A stretch of 64,000 nt of DNA from Rheinheimera baltica DSM 14885 (GTDB lineage Bacteria; Pseudomonadota; Gammaproteobacteria; Enterobacterales; Alteromonadaceae): assembly GCF_000425345.1 (NCBI RefSeq), contig NZ_KE384352.1:46084-110083 (forward strand). The letters run 5' to 3'. This document shows, piece by piece, positions 8,964 through 18,480 of this stretch (the first letter of the stretch is position 1; the number at the start of each line of letters is the position of its first letter). The translations under genes were made by a program, and so were the position numbers. The notes below the pieces were generated by a model. It was not told the origin of the DNA. It saw only the letters and a program-made list of their open reading frames with translations, and did no database searches.

Positions 8964-9528
8964 AGTACTGTATTATTTGCCTCTGTTCGCTTTTCTGGCG
9001 CTGGCGCTGTTTTTACTTAGCGGTTTGTTTTCAGATCCCCGTGAGCGTGACTCTGCCAGCCTGAATAAAGCCCTGCCAGAGTTTGCCCTGGCCGATGTTA
9101 TGCAGCCAGATAAAATCTGGACGCCGTCTGAGTTGAAAGGTGAAACCTATTTGCTGAATGTGTGGGGCACCTGGTGTCCAACCTGCAATGCCGAACTGGG
9201 TTATCTTACTGAGTTACGCCAACAGGGCGTTAAAATTGTCGGGCTGTACTATGAATTACCACGCGATCCGGCATTTGACGCACCATTTAACCTTGCCGAA
9301 TTACAAAAAGACGTACAGCAAAAATTGCAGCAACAAGGTGATCCCTACCAGTTCAATATGTTGGATATTGACCGCAGTCTGTCACTTGATTTAGGCGTTA
9401 GCGGTGCACCGGAAACCTTTATTGTTGATGCTGATGGCATAATCCGCGCGCATCATATTGGTGACATTAATCCATTGGTATGGCGCAGCAAATTGGCACC
9501 GATTTACCAAGAGTGGAGGAAACCATGA
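8956..9528 (+). CDS. ccmG: Thiol:disulfide interchange protein CcmG (DsbE)
   Basis: A membrane-anchored periplasmic thioredoxin of 190 residues that reduces apocytochrome cysteines before heme attachment. It has one N-terminal helix ('VLYYLPLFAFLALALFLL'), active site 'WGTWCPTC' and the cis-Pro loop 'GVSGAPETFIVD'. I chose ATG 8956, preceded by GGAG; the open frame extends 51 bases upstream into ccmF but adds no family-like residues. Its stop overlaps the ccmH start as ATGA. Confidence 0.94.
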   Translation: MRKVLYYLPLFAFLALALFLLSGLFSDPRERDSASLNKALPEFALADVMQPDKIWTPSELKGETYLLNVWGTWCPTCNAELGYLTELRQQGVKIVGLYYELPRDPAFDAPFNLAELQKDVQQKLQQQGDPYQFNMLDIDRSLSLDLGVSGAPETFIVDADGIIRAHHIGDINPLVWRSKLAPIYQEWRKP

Positions 9529-9986
9529 GCCGTTTAGCTTGTTTACTCATACTCCTGTTTAGTGTAAATGCGCTGTGTCAGGAAGTGTTGTCGTTTGACA
9601 CTGATGCTCAGCGCCAATTGTATCAAGACCTCACAGCAGAGCTACGTTGCCCGCAGTGTCAGAATCAGAATATTGCCGACTCTAATGCTGTCGTCGCGGT
9701 TGATATGCGGCAAAAAACCTACCAGCTTATTCGCGAAGGGCAAGACCGCCAGCAGGTTGTCGATTATATGATTAATCGCTATGGTGATTTTGTGCATTAT
9801 TTGCCACCAGTCAATCGGTATACCTTATGGTTATGGTTGTTACCATTACTTATGTTACTCGCGCTGTTTGCAACGGGAGTTTATCGTCGTTCGCGGCAAA
9901 CTTCTGCATTAGAGACCCCGGAAGTTAACACCTCAGCAGTTGAATTAGATCAGCTAATTGCACGTTATCGGAGTAAAAAACCATGA
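9525..9986 (+). CDS. ccmH: Cytochrome c maturation protein CcmH
   Basis: A 153-residue protein with a cleavable signal peptide ('LACLLILLFSVNALC'), the redox motif 'LRCPQCQNQNIADSNA' and a single C-terminal membrane helix around residues 107-125. CcmH holds or reduces the CXXCH motif of apocytochrome c for the CcmF lyase. It is the short form of the protein; the TPR part is encoded by the separate ccmI gene that follows. A GGAGG ribosome binding site lies just before ATG 9525, inside ccmG. Confidence 0.94.
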   Translation: MSRLACLLILLFSVNALCQEVLSFDTDAQRQLYQDLTAELRCPQCQNQNIADSNAVVAVDMRQKTYQLIREGQDRQQVVDYMINRYGDFVHYLPPVNRYTLWLWLLPLLMLLALFATGVYRRSRQTSALETPEVNTSAVELDQLIARYRSKKP

Positions 9987-11176
9987 TCTGGCCTTTGGTT
10001 ATCGCCAGCTTTACCATGCTGTTGTTGACGGCGCTGTGTTTATTTTGGCCACGTCGTGCCACAGAGCTACCACAGCAAACCCCGGCACAGCTATTCGAAG
10101 AACGGTTGCAGTTACTGGCATTAGCGCGAGATAGCGGCGAGCTTGCCGAACAAGATTTTGACAGTGCTGCACAAGAGCTTAAAAGTCAGTTTCTGCAGCA
10201 GCAAAGTGTATCGTTAACGCAAAATCAGCGTTTTGGCCGCCTGCCGCTTGTCTTACTATTGGTTGTTGCTGTTATTGTCGGTGGTGTTTACAGTGTCAAT
10301 GGCCATTATCGTCAATTGCAAGATTGGCAGCTGGCACAGCAAAATTTGCAGGCCTATGGCGAGCGAGCACTACTAAACCAAGGTGAGCCGTTATCAGAGC
10401 AAGAAATAGATTGGTTTGCGCTTGCGCTGCGTACCAAGCTTGCTAACGAAGGTGATGATGCTATCGCCTGGATGCTACTCGGCCGTATTCGTATGTCGCA
10501 AGGAGCAATAGAGCAGGCGATAGACGCATTTGAACGTGCATTGCAGCTTACTCCAGAGCGTACGCCGTTACTATTAAGTTATGCACAGGCCCTTATTTTA
10601 CAAGCTGACGATAATCGGCTGGCATTAGCCGGACGTGCTGTTGCCAGAGTATTGAGCAAAGAGCCGCAAAACAATGATGCCTTGTCGTTAATGGCGCTTA
10701 TTGCCTACGAAAAAGGGGATATGGAACAAGCTAAGTCAGCCTGGCAGCTACTACTTGGGCAATTACCATCTACTGATCCGCGTTATGCAGCAGTACAGCA
10801 GCGATTAGCTGAAATGGGTGTTGAGGTGCCAGCCGACGGTCGGCAAATTACCGTGCAGTTGTTTGTCGACCCTGCGCTTAAGCAAGCTAACCCAAATGCC
10901 AGCCTTTTTTTGTTTGCCAGAGCAATTGGTGGTGCACCACTGCCATTGGCAGTGCAGCGCATCCCCTTGCCTGAGGGCGAATTAACCTTGGTATTAACTG
11001 AGCAGATGGCGATGCAAAGTGGCTGGAGCCTGGCCAATGCTGACAGCGTTGAGGTTGTGGCGCGGATGTCACAATCCGGTACCGTAGAGCAGCGCCCGGG
11101 CGACATTCAAACCGTATCGGAAGCCTTAAGCTTTACTGAACCCGCCTTAACAATTTCTCTTAGTCTGGAGCCATGA
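9983..11176 (+). CDS. ccmI: Cytochrome c maturation protein CcmI
   Basis: A 397-residue protein with two N-terminal membrane helices (residues 3-20 and about 85-103) separated by a cytoplasmic helix-rich loop. A periplasmic TPR region follows (about 150-270, 'AWMLLGRIRMSQGAIEQAI'), then a C-terminal domain of about 110 residues. This is the standard CcmI layout. CcmI chaperones apocytochrome c to the CcmF/H lyase. It starts inside the end of ccmH (4-base overlap), and mlaA follows after one base. Confidence 0.92.
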   Translation: MIWPLVIASFTMLLLTALCLFWPRRATELPQQTPAQLFEERLQLLALARDSGELAEQDFDSAAQELKSQFLQQQSVSLTQNQRFGRLPLVLLLVVAVIVGGVYSVNGHYRQLQDWQLAQQNLQAYGERALLNQGEPLSEQEIDWFALALRTKLANEGDDAIAWMLLGRIRMSQGAIEQAIDAFERALQLTPERTPLLLSYAQALILQADDNRLALAGRAVARVLSKEPQNNDALSLMALIAYEKGDMEQAKSAWQLLLGQLPSTDPRYAAVQQRLAEMGVEVPADGRQITVQLFVDPALKQANPNASLFLFARAIGGAPLPLAVQRIPLPEGELTLVLTEQMAMQSGWSLANADSVEVVARMSQSGTVEQRPGDIQTVSEALSFTEPALTISLSLEP

Positions 11177-11177
11177 T

Positions 11178-11966
11178 ATGCCGTTTTCGTTGTCTAAATA
11201 TGGCCTGATTGGCGCGGCCCTAGTGCTGTGCGGTTGCGCCAGTAAACCTGCTGATACCGTGCAAGCGGAAGCCGATAATATGAGCGCACATTATGCTGAC
11301 AGTCGCGATCCGCTTGAAAATATTAACCGGCCGTTGTGGGATTTTAACTATGATATTTTGGATCAATATCTATTGCGACCAGCAACGGTAGGTTACATGA
11401 CAGTGGTACCCAAACCCGCTCGAAAAGGTTTGGTAAACGCCGCTAATAATCTGAATGAACCCGCCAGTTTTTTAAACAGTACTTTGCAGGCAAAACCTAA
11501 TAGTGCAGCAATTAGTGCGGGTCGTTTTCTGGTAAACAGCACGCTTGGCATATTTGGCTTGTTTGATGTAGCCACTAAAATTGGTTTAGCTGAGAAAAGT
11601 GAAGACTTTAGCCAAACACTTGCAGTGTGGGGCGTTGGTGATGGTGCTTTTTTAATGATCCCAGCGCTTGGGCCTTCGACTGTTCGCGATACCACGGGCA
11701 CAGTGGTTGATAGTTTGTATTTCCCGCTGGCGTTACTCAACACTCCGCTAAGTTTGACTCGCGCCGCGATAGGGGCACTGGACGCACGGGAGCAGCTTAT
11801 GTCAATGGAAAGCTTGTTAGAGGAATCACTGGATCCTTATGCTTTTATTAAAGAGTCTTATTTTCAGCGCCAGCAGTTTAAAATATACGACGGTAATCCA
11901 CCACAGCCGCCTGAGCCTGAGATTGACGAAGCAGCGTTTGACGATTTGCTGGATGATCTAGAGTAA
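11178..11966 (+). CDS. mlaA: Phospholipid-trafficking lipoprotein MlaA (VacJ)
   Basis: A 262-residue outer-membrane lipoprotein of the MlaA family. It has a lipoprotein signal ending 'LVLCGC' (lipid-modified Cys at about residue 21), then the family segments 'DPLENINRPLWDFNYDILDQYLLRP' (shown in part), 'FLVNSTLGIFGLFDVA' and 'MIPALGPSTVRDTTG'. MlaA removes mislocalised phospholipid from the outer leaflet of the outer membrane and passes it to MlaC. Its place directly after ccmI, with a terminator behind it, suggests it is the last gene of the ccm transcript. The acidic C-terminal tail is variable in the family. Confidence 0.93.
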   Translation: MPFSLSKYGLIGAALVLCGCASKPADTVQAEADNMSAHYADSRDPLENINRPLWDFNYDILDQYLLRPATVGYMTVVPKPARKGLVNAANNLNEPASFLNSTLQAKPNSAAISAGRFLVNSTLGIFGLFDVATKIGLAEKSEDFSQTLAVWGVGDGAFLMIPALGPSTVRDTTGTVVDSLYFPLALLNTPLSLTRAAIGALDAREQLMSMESLLEESLDPYAFIKESYFQRQQFKIYDGNPPQPPEPEIDEAAFDDLLDDLE

Positions 11967-11968
11967 CA

Positions 11969-11989
11969 AAACCGGGTAAAACCCGGTTT
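11969..11989. terminator. Bidirectional hairpin between mlaA and chemoreceptor gene
   Basis: A perfect 9-bp stem (AAACCGGGT / ACCCGGTTT) with a 3-base loop lies between the convergent mlaA and chemoreceptor genes. On the minus strand it is followed by TTTTGTT, a reasonable rho-independent tail. On the plus strand the tail is weaker. The stop codon of the minus-strand gene (11988-11990) lies inside the stem. Confidence 0.7.
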
Positions 11990-13529
11990 AGCGTTTAAAA
12001 CCAATACGAAAACCACCCCAGTGCCTGCCATTAACAAAAATAGGCACTGATAAGTCGTGTAAAATCTCTCCGGTATCACGTTTGTATGTCTGTAAAAGCA
12101 TGGATTCGGTATGACGACCGCAACGGCTGCCGGTGCGGTCGTTAAAAATGCGTTTAGTCCGATTTTGTAATAAATCTTTGTCATAGTTACCGCTAAGTGG
12201 CAGGCTGAATTTTTCATTATGAGTCGGGAAATAGCCTTTTCGGTCAACGGCGCCAGCATAAAGAATATTAGTTTGCCGGGTTAGAATAGGCTCTTGAATC
12301 GTTGGGAAGTGTCTGTCGGTAAAGTCATCATAGGCGGTGTGATATTTTGCCGGATTACTGCCAGTAATTAATTGATACTTTTCTGCGAATAAAGACTCTG
12401 CATTTAACTGACCGTTTGAAATAGCTTGGGAGAAGAGTGCGCCAATCGCCTGTGCAGCGTGTTGTGCTTCTGACAATATCGGGCTAAAAAAGGTGTGCTC
12501 ACTTAACGTATTCAGTTCGCGATAGATACTTTCAGTTTCTTCAGATAGCTCAATAGCCTGTTGAGCTACAGATTGGCCTTTCTCACCTATGCTCTGTAGT
12601 GAGTGACTAATACTCGTCACTGACTGTGTCAGTTCTTTACTGGTGTGCTGTAAGTCAGCGCTAACTTGTTCAATATTAACCAAATCAATTGATGATGCGC
12701 TAATTTGGCTATTAATATCGGTAACACCAATAGCAACCTGCTGTAGTTCTTGTTGTACCTGGTCGCCAGCCTGTTGAAGCTGGGTCATTTGTTTTGCTGT
12801 TTGTTGGCTTTGTTCTCGAATATCAGACAGCATGGCGGCAATGTCATTTGTTGCTCTGGCCGTTTTACCTGCCAGTGCTCTTACTTCGTCAGCCACCACG
12901 GCAAAGCCGCGGCCTTGTTCACCAGCACGTGCAGCTTCTATTGCTGCATTTAACGCAAGTAAATTGGTTTGCTCTGCAACGTTATTAATAACCTCTGTAA
13001 TCCGCTGAATGTTGTCACTGCTGCTGCGCAATTTCTCCAGTTGAACGGCGGAATTACTAACGGCACTAACCAAAGCAGCAATATTGGTTACGCTTCTTTG
13101 TAATAGTTTATCGGCTTGTTGTGATGCACAAGCTGTGCTTTGTAAATTATTGCCAATACTTTGCAGTGCGTTGTTAAGTCCGCTGCCGGCATTAGCGAGT
13201 TTTTCACTAACGCCGGCAATATTTCTACTGTCCTCACTACTTAGCTTAATCTCTTTAATCAAGCTATCGATAAAAAACGATACCTCCGCGGCGCCAATGG
13301 CCATAGTCGATGTGGCTTGGGTAATATTGTCAGCGGTTTGTGCCAGGTTTTCATCCTTATTATCTGTAATGATTAGCTCGGGTTGTCGAGGCCAGTAGCT
13401 AAAGACTAATAACAACGATGCGCCCAATACCAAAGGAAGGATAATCGAGGACGTTAAAGCATAGCTTGCGGCTTGCAGCAGGGTGAATATCAACACAAAC
13501 AACGCGGGTCTTAGCGATACTTTTCGCAT
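11988..13529 (-). CDS. Methyl-accepting chemotaxis protein with C-terminal sensor-like domain
   Basis: A 513-residue chemoreceptor. Two adjacent N-terminal membrane helices (residues 8-45) leave almost no periplasmic loop, so there is no periplasmic ligand domain. The signalling domain carries the conserved tip '[18 protein letters not shown]' and '[10 protein letters not shown]'. After it come about 140 residues of a separate domain ('[15 protein letters not shown]', '[15 protein letters not shown]'). This resembles the C-terminal Cache/PAS-like sensor module found on some soluble or short-loop receptors. It therefore probably senses an internal or membrane-associated signal; the ligand is unknown. 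A 9-bp hairpin (13544-13569) lies just upstream in its leader region. Confidence 0.88.
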   Translation of the reverse strand: MRKVSLRPALFVLIFTLLQAASYALTSSIILPLVLGASLLLVFSYWPRQPELIITDNKDENLAQTADNITQATSTMAIGAAEVSFFIDSLIKEIKLSSEDSRNIAGVSEKLANAGSGLNNALQSIGNNLQSTACASQQADKLLQRSVTNIAALVSAVSNSAVQLEKLRSSSDNIQRITEVINNVAEQTNLLALNAAIEAARAGEQGRGFAVVADEVRALAGKTARATNDIAAMLSDIREQSQQTAKQMTQLQQAGDQVQQELQQVAIGVTDINSQISASSIDLVNIEQVSADLQHTSKELTQSVTSISHSLQSIGEKGQSVAQQAIELSEETESIYRELNTLSEHTFFSPILSEAQHAAQAIGALFSQAISNGQLNAESLFAEKYQLITGSNPAKYHTAYDDFTDRHFPTIQEPILTRQTNILYAGAVDRKGYFPTHNEKFSLPLSGNYDKDLLQNRTKRIFNDRTGSRCGRHTESMLLQTYKRDTGEILHDLSVPIFVNGRHWGGFRIGFKR

Positions 13530-13632
13530 AAATATATCCTAACACTGCAAAATTGATTCTTTTTGCAGTATTAGCAGTTTGTACAGGGCTGTCAATTACT
13601 TATTAATCGCTAAAGACTAAAGTCTAATCGTA

Positions 13633-14862
13633 TTACTCATAGCGCAATGCGTCTATTGGTTGCAACTTTGCAGCTTTTGTCGCGGGATAATAGCCAAAGA
13701 ATATGCCAATAAGGCAGGAGAAGCCGACACTCATTAACACCACATAAGGGTCTATAATGGCGGTAAATCCTGTAAAATATTGCATGCTTAAGCTGGTAAT
13801 GACGGCTAGCGTAACACCAATGATGCCACCGATACCGCACAGTAAAACGGCTTCAATGAGAAACTGCTTCATAATCACTTTAGGCTCTGCACCCACGGCC
13901 ATTCTTAAACCAATTTCCCGTGTGCGCTCCGTAACAGACACCAGCATGATATTCATAATACCAATACCTCCTACCAGCAATGACACGGAAGCCACAGCGG
14001 CCAGCAAGCCATTAAAAATTTGCAATGTTTGAGAGCGTGTTTCTATCATCTCAGCTAAGTTTCGAATACTAAACGGTGTTTGGCCATCGGTTGCGCGCAG
14101 GCGTTGACGCAGCAGGCTGTCCATTTGCTGCTCCACTGAAGCCATATCCCGTTCGTCGTGCACTTGCACAATAATGCTACGAACGGCTTTGGGGCTGGAC
14201 AACGTCATGCCTGAGATACGTTTGCGCACCGTATCAAGCGGCATAAAAATTAAGTCGTCCTGATCATTACCCTGCGTATTTTGTCCTTTGCCTTTAAGCA
14301 CACCAATAATCGTTACCGGGAGCTTATTTACCCTAACAGTTTGGCCAACAGGGTCGCTTTGGCCGAATAGCTCACGCTTTACTGTTTCACCAATGACGGC
14401 GACCCGCCCGGCACTGGCAAGTTCGGCGTCGCTAAAGGTACGGCCTTCAGAGAGCGTCCAACTTTGTGCCTGGTAAATACTGTTGGTCACGCCATGAATA
14501 TCGGATGACCAGTTAAGATTACCAAAAATAAGTTGGCCATTGGCACGTAAGGTTGGTGCGGCGACGTTCACCTCAGGTATTTGTTGTTCTATTGCCAGCG
14601 CATCTAGTTCTGTTAATCCCTGACTACTGCCACTGGACTGGCGCGCTCCACCTGAAAAGCGTCCACGGGAAAACACAACAAACACATTGCCGCCTAAGCT
14701 TTTAATTTGTTGGTCTACGTCATAACGTGCGCCGGCACCTAATGCCAGCATAATAATTACGGCGGCGACACCGATAATAATACCCAACATGGTAAGTATA
14801 CTGCGCAGTAAGTTTACCTTCAGTGCCACCCAGGCCACTTGCAACAAGGTTATGCTATTCAT
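13633..14862 (-). CDS. MacB-type ABC transporter permease
   Basis: A 409-residue permease of the MacB/FtsX type. It has an N-terminal helix, a large periplasmic domain (about residues 45-285) and three C-terminal helices, with the coupling segment 'ERTREIGLRMAVGA'. Such proteins do not transport across the inner membrane; they drive periplasmic substrates out through a TolC-like channel. Here the ATPase is a separate gene overlapping by four bases, and the MacA-like adaptor precedes it. The substrate (macrolide, peptide, siderophore or other) cannot be told from sequence. Confidence 0.9.
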   Translation of the reverse strand: MNSITLLQVAWVALKVNLLRSILTMLGIIIGVAAVIIMLALGAGARYDVDQQIKSLGGNVFVVFSRGRFSGGARQSSGSSQGLTELDALAIEQQIPEVNVAAPTLRANGQLIFGNLNWSSDIHGVTNSIYQAQSWTLSEGRTFSDAELASAGRVAVIGETVKRELFGQSDPVGQTVRVNKLPVTIIGVLKGKGQNTQGNDQDDLIFMPLDTVRKRISGMTLSSPKAVRSIIVQVHDERDMASVEQQMDSLLRQRLRATDGQTPFSIRNLAEMIETRSQTLQIFNGLLAAVASVSLLVGGIGIMNIMLVSVTERTREIGLRMAVGAEPKVIMKQFLIEAVLLCGIGGIIGVTLAVITSLSMQYFTGFTAIIDPYVVLMSVGFSCLIGIFFGYYPATKAAKLQPIDALRYE

Positions 14863-15608
14863 TCCAGTGCCTCAGCCAAACGTTGTTGACGAAAGTGAGC
14901 TAGGGCTGTTTGAGCACATGCCGGTGTTGATCGTTTATCAGAAACCAGTTTGCCATCACGAAATACTAATTGTCGGCTGGCAAACTCTGCGATGTCAGGC
15001 TCATGCGTCACTAACACCAGTGTTTTACCTTGTCGATGCAATTGTTGAAACAGCTGCATGATTTCCAGCCCGGTTTCAGTATCTAAAGCCCCGGTGGGTT
15101 CGTCAGCTAATAATAAGGCAGGTTGATTAACCAATGCGCGCGCGATGGCAACACGCTGTTGCTGGCCGCCAGACAGCTGTGACGGTTGATGTGTCGTTCT
15201 ACTGCCTAAACCGACTAACTCCAGGCATTCACGCGCCTGTGTTAGGGCTTGTTGTCGTGGGGTATTGTTGTACAGCATCGGCAAAACCACGTTATCCAGT
15301 GCACTGGTTCGCGGTAGCAAGTTAAATTGCTGAAAGATAAAACCAATGTATTTATTACGCATCTGGGCCAATGTCGCCGCTGGCAAATGCGTAACATCTT
15401 CGCCTTGCAGCAGGATCTGACCACAGGTCGGGATATCCAGGCAGCCAAGCATATTCATAAAAGTTGATTTTCCCGAGCCTGATGGGCCCATTACGGCGAC
15501 AAATTCACCAGTGTTAATCTGTACATCGATGCCTTTAAGTGCGCGAAGTGTCTCAGAACCCATCTGGTAGTGTTTTTCCAGCGCTTTAGTTTGAATTACG
15601 GCTGCCAT
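14859..15608 (-). CDS. MacB/LolD-type ABC transporter ATPase
   Basis: A 249-residue ATPase with Walker A 'GPSGSGKSTFMN', Q-loop 'FIFQQFNLLPR', signature 'LSGGQQQRVAIARAL', Walker B 'LLLADEPTGALD' and H-loop 'LVTHEP'. These are the hallmarks of the MacB/LolD class that energises mechanotransmission permeases. It is longer than LolD by about 20 residues at the C-terminus. The gene overlaps the downstream permease by four bases and follows the MacA-like gene by two bases, so the three form one operon. Confidence 0.93.
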   Translation of the reverse strand: MAAVIQTKALEKHYQMGSETLRALKGIDVQINTGEFVAVMGPSGSGKSTFMNMLGCLDIPTCGQILLQGEDVTHLPAATLAQMRNKYIGFIFQQFNLLPRTSALDNVVLPMLYNNTPRQQALTQARECLELVGLGSRTTHQPSQLSGGQQQRVAIARALVNQPALLLADEPTGALDTETGLEIMQLFQQLHRQGKTLVLVTHEPDIAEFASRQLVFRDGKLVSDKRSTPACAQTALAHFRQQRLAEALE

Positions 15609-15610
15609 CG

Positions 15611-17047
15611 TTAATCTACTCTTGTGGCACGGACAATAACGGCATCACCTGCCCGTAGTTCGCTACTGAGTAATTCACTGTACTCATCGTTTGTCAGGCC
15701 AATACGTATTGTCACTGACTCGGGTTGGCCATCGGCGTTTAAGCGCCATAGTTGTGCAGCAGTGCCAGCAGTGCCCTGAGCCCGCTTTGCACGGCGTTGT
15801 TCATTAAGCTCGAGATACTGTTGGTATTGTTGCTCAGTTAGCACTTGTTGCATGGCGTTTTGCAGCTTTTGTCGCTCCTTGGCCATGATTTGTCGCATGT
15901 CGGTCATAGGGTTATTTGTCAGCTGAGTTCTGGCCTGTTGCTGGCTGGCGGCAAAGTCTTTATACAGTTGTTTTACCGCATTACTGCTGTCACCACTGAG
16001 CTGTAACTGAGTAATCACTTCTGCTGCCATATCAGTTCTGGCGGCGGGTGTTGCTGCTATACCAGCAGGTTTAAAGCGTAATGCCGCATTGGGTACACGC
16101 AAAACATCGTTTTGCTGGCCGCGAACAATATTCAAGTTTGCTGTCATACCCGGCAATAGCAGTTGTTGCTGATTGGGTGCATTGATAATGACTTTGTAGG
16201 TTACAACATTATTGGTGTTAGTCGCGGCTTTACGAACTTGTGCAACATCGCCGCGAAATTGACGTTCAGGGTAGGCATCTACCTGAAACCGCACCGGCTG
16301 GCCTTGCTGTATTTTACCAATGTCGGCTTCATCAACATCGGCTTCTATCTGCATTTGCGACAGGTCCTGAGCAATAGTAAATAATGTTGGCGCCGATAAG
16401 CTGGCAGCAACGGTCTGCCCAATATCGACTTGTCGGTCAATTACCGTGCCGTTGACCGGCGAACGTATGGTGGTGCGGTCTAAGTCCAACTGAGCTTGTT
16501 CTTGCTGTGCTTTACGTTGCAGTAGTTGTGCATCGGCGCTCTGAATTTGAGCCTTTGCCAATGAAACTTGTGCTTTAGCCGTATCAAAAGCCGCTTGTGC
16601 ATTATCCAGTTCGGTTTGGTTGGTTAAGCTTTTAGCCATTAATTGTTGCTGGCGTTGAAATGCGCGATCTGTGCGGGCCAGTTCTGTTTCTGCTTTTAGG
16701 TGTGTAGCGTGTTGTTGTGCCAGGCTGGCTTTAGCCATTACAACGTCGGCGTCAGCTTGTCGTAACCTTGCAACATAGGTTCTGTCGTCAAGCTTCGCAA
16801 TAGCTTGTCCCTGCGCAACATCGTCGTTAAAGTCGACATAAAGTTCTGTGATGAGCCCTGACACTTCGGTACCCACTTCAACCGTAACGACGGCTTTAGT
16901 GGTGCCTGCGGTATTAACTACACTTTCAATTGCACCGCTATCTACCTGCTGTGTTTGATAGCGAACTTCAGGTTGAGCGGGGCTGATATTAAACCAGGCT
17001 AGCAGCGCGGCAATACACACAACAATAATACTAATTCCGTAACGCAC
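15611..17047 (-). CDS. MacA-like periplasmic adaptor (HlyD family)
   Basis: A 478-residue membrane-fusion protein. It has an N-terminal anchor helix, a first lipoyl/barrel half ('VEVGTEVSGLITELYVDFND'), a long alpha-helical hairpin (about residues 95-190), a second lipoyl half ('RTTIRSPVNGTVIDRQVDIG') and a barrel domain. It is about 90-100 residues longer than typical MacA because of an inserted helical, Gln/Arg-rich segment around residues 330-430, before the final membrane-proximal part. It bridges the MacB-type permease to an outer-membrane channel; no TolC gene lies nearby. It is the first gene of the minus-strand operon and is divergent from tonB. Confidence 0.88.
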   Translation of the reverse strand: MRYGISIIVVCIAALLAWFNISPAQPEVRYQTQQVDSGAIESVVNTAGTTKAVVTVEVGTEVSGLITELYVDFNDDVAQGQAIAKLDDRTYVARLRQADADVVMAKASLAQQHATHLKAETELARTDRAFQRQQQLMAKSLTNQTELDNAQAAFDTAKAQVSLAKAQIQSADAQLLQRKAQQEQAQLDLDRTTIRSPVNGTVIDRQVDIGQTVAASLSAPTLFTIAQDLSQMQIEADVDEADIGKIQQGQPVRFQVDAYPERQFRGDVAQVRKAATNTNNVVTYKVIINAPNQQQLLLPGMTANLNIVRGQQNDVLRVPNAALRFKPAGIAATPAARTDMAAEVITQLQLSGDSSNAVKQLYKDFAASQQQARTQLTNNPMTDMRQIMAKERQKLQNAMQQVLTEQQYQQYLELNEQRRAKRAQGTAGTAAQLWRLNADGQPESVTIRIGLTNDEYSELLSSELRAGDAVIVRATRVD

Positions 17048-17205
17048 CTAAATCACTCCATAAACTAATTACCACAACACTATAACCAGCTGCAGCCCTG
17101 GCTTACAGCGAGGTTGGGTAAAGGTTATGTAAAGGCAAAAAATATTTAACCCCTTTTTAGCTGGTCATTCGTCTAATTAATAATATGGCAATCAAGGAGT
17201 AGACT

Positions 17206-17847
17206 ATGACGTTACTAACCGCTACGAATTTACCGCAAAACCCCGCCTTAAAACTGATGACCGCGGGGGGCGCAGCATTAACCATTACTTTTTTACTGTT
17301 TGCCGCCATGCAGCAACTTATTAAAGCCGATGCGTTGCAACGACAGGAAGTAACTGAGTTTGGTCCTATCCAACTGTTTACGGCACCAGAGGACAGTGAG
17401 GTAGAGGTTCGGCCACCGATGCCAAAGCCGCCTGAGCCGCAAAACAGAGATATTCCTAAACCGCAACCATTAACGGTTGATCCCTCCAATATTGCCCCCG
17501 GTTTAATTACGCTGGGGCCGGTGACCTTACCCAGCAGTGCAGGCCCGATATTGCAGCAATCTCAAACAGATCGGGGGGCTGCACCCTTGGTTAGGGTTGA
17601 GCCGCGTTACCCTGTTGACGCCGCGCGTGATGGCATAACCGGTTGGGTGCGTTTAGGCTTTAGTATTGATGAAAGCGGCGCAGTAACCGATATTTCCGTG
17701 TTAGCGGCAGAACCGGCAAACGTGTTTAATCGCGAGGCGACACGGGCACTGCGACGTTGGAAATACCAGCCGCAAATGGTTGAAGGCAAACCAATTAAAC
17801 AACATAACATGCAAGTTCAGCTCGATTTTAGTTTACAGAACGATTAG
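17206..17847 (+). CDS. tonB: TonB family energy transducer
   Basis: A 213-residue protein. It has one N-terminal membrane helix (residues 20-38), a Pro-rich spacer ('PPMPKPPEPQNRDIPKPQP') and a C-terminal TonB domain ('RVEPRYPVDAARDGITGWVRLGF' in part, then 'ATRALRRWKYQP'). TonB passes proton-motive energy from ExbB/ExbD to outer-membrane receptors. No exbB, exbD or receptor lies beside it. Instead an ECF sigma gene follows 54 bases downstream, suggesting shared regulation. An AAGGAG ribosome binding site precedes ATG 17206. Confidence 0.92.
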   Translation: MTLLTATNLPQNPALKLMTAGGAALTITFLLFAAMQQLIKADALQRQEVTEFGPIQLFTAPEDSEVEVRPPMPKPPEPQNRDIPKPQPLTVDPSNIAPGLITLGPVTLPSSAGPILQQSQTDRGAAPLVRVEPRYPVDAARDGITGWVRLGFSIDESGAVTDISVLAAEPANVFNREATRALRRWKYQPQMVEGKPIKQHNMQVQLDFSLQND

Positions 17848-17901
17848 TCTGAAAAAAACAGCATAGATAACCTCACAGGACTTAGATAAAGGAGCAGTAC
17901 T

Positions 17902-18480
17902 ATGGCGTTATCCTTTTTCCTGGCAGGGTGGATGGGTGCTGAAGAAACGGCAGAGCAATTGTTCTGCCGTTACCAGGACAGCAGCAATGTCACGTATTTG
18001 CAAAAACTGTTTGCCATGCATGGTAGCGACTTATATCACTTTTTACTGCAGCAATCGGACCGTACTCTGGCGGAAGATATTAGCCAACAAGTGTGGTTAA
18101 CGTTGCTGGAGCAGCCCGGCAGTTTTCGTGGTGCCAGTAGTTTTAAAACCTGGCTGTTTAGCATAGGCCGTAACGGTTTGATTGATGAATTAAGGCGGTT
18201 AAAACGCTGGCAACCCGAGGCGTTGTTAGATGATATGTATACGGATGGTCATTGTCCCGAGCAGCAATTGTCGCGAGCAAAGCAACAATTGCAATTAGGT
18301 AAGCAATTGCAGTTATTGCCATTTTTTCAACGTGAAGCATTAATGTTGCAGTTGGAGGGATTTTCGATTGCGCAAATAAGTGACATAACACAGCAACCTG
18401 ACGAAACTATTAAAAGCCGTTTGCGATACGCCAGACAATTTCTACAGCAGCTAGCCGGAGTGTCAGATGACAACGCCTGA
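17902..18480 (+). CDS. ECF-type RNA polymerase sigma factor
   Basis: A 192-residue sigma factor with region 2 around residues 35-100 ('YHFLLQQSDRTLAEDISQQV', 'FKTWLFSIGRNGLIDELRR') and region 4 around 130-185 ('LMLQLEGFSIAQISDITQQ', 'IKSRLRYARQFL'). The N-terminal 25 residues before region 2 are unusual. A GGAG ribosome binding site precedes ATG 17902. The next gene overlaps its end by 14 bases and encodes a membrane protein that is probably its anti-sigma factor. Target promoters are not known. Confidence 0.9.
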   Translation: MALSFFLAGWMGAEETAEQLFCRYQDSSNVTYLQKLFAMHGSDLYHFLLQQSDRTLAEDISQQVWLTLLEQPGSFRGASSFKTWLFSIGRNGLIDELRRLKRWQPEALLDDMYTDGHCPEQQLSRAKQQLQLGKQLQLLPFFQREALMLQLEGFSIAQISDITQQPDETIKSRLRYARQFLQQLAGVSDDNA

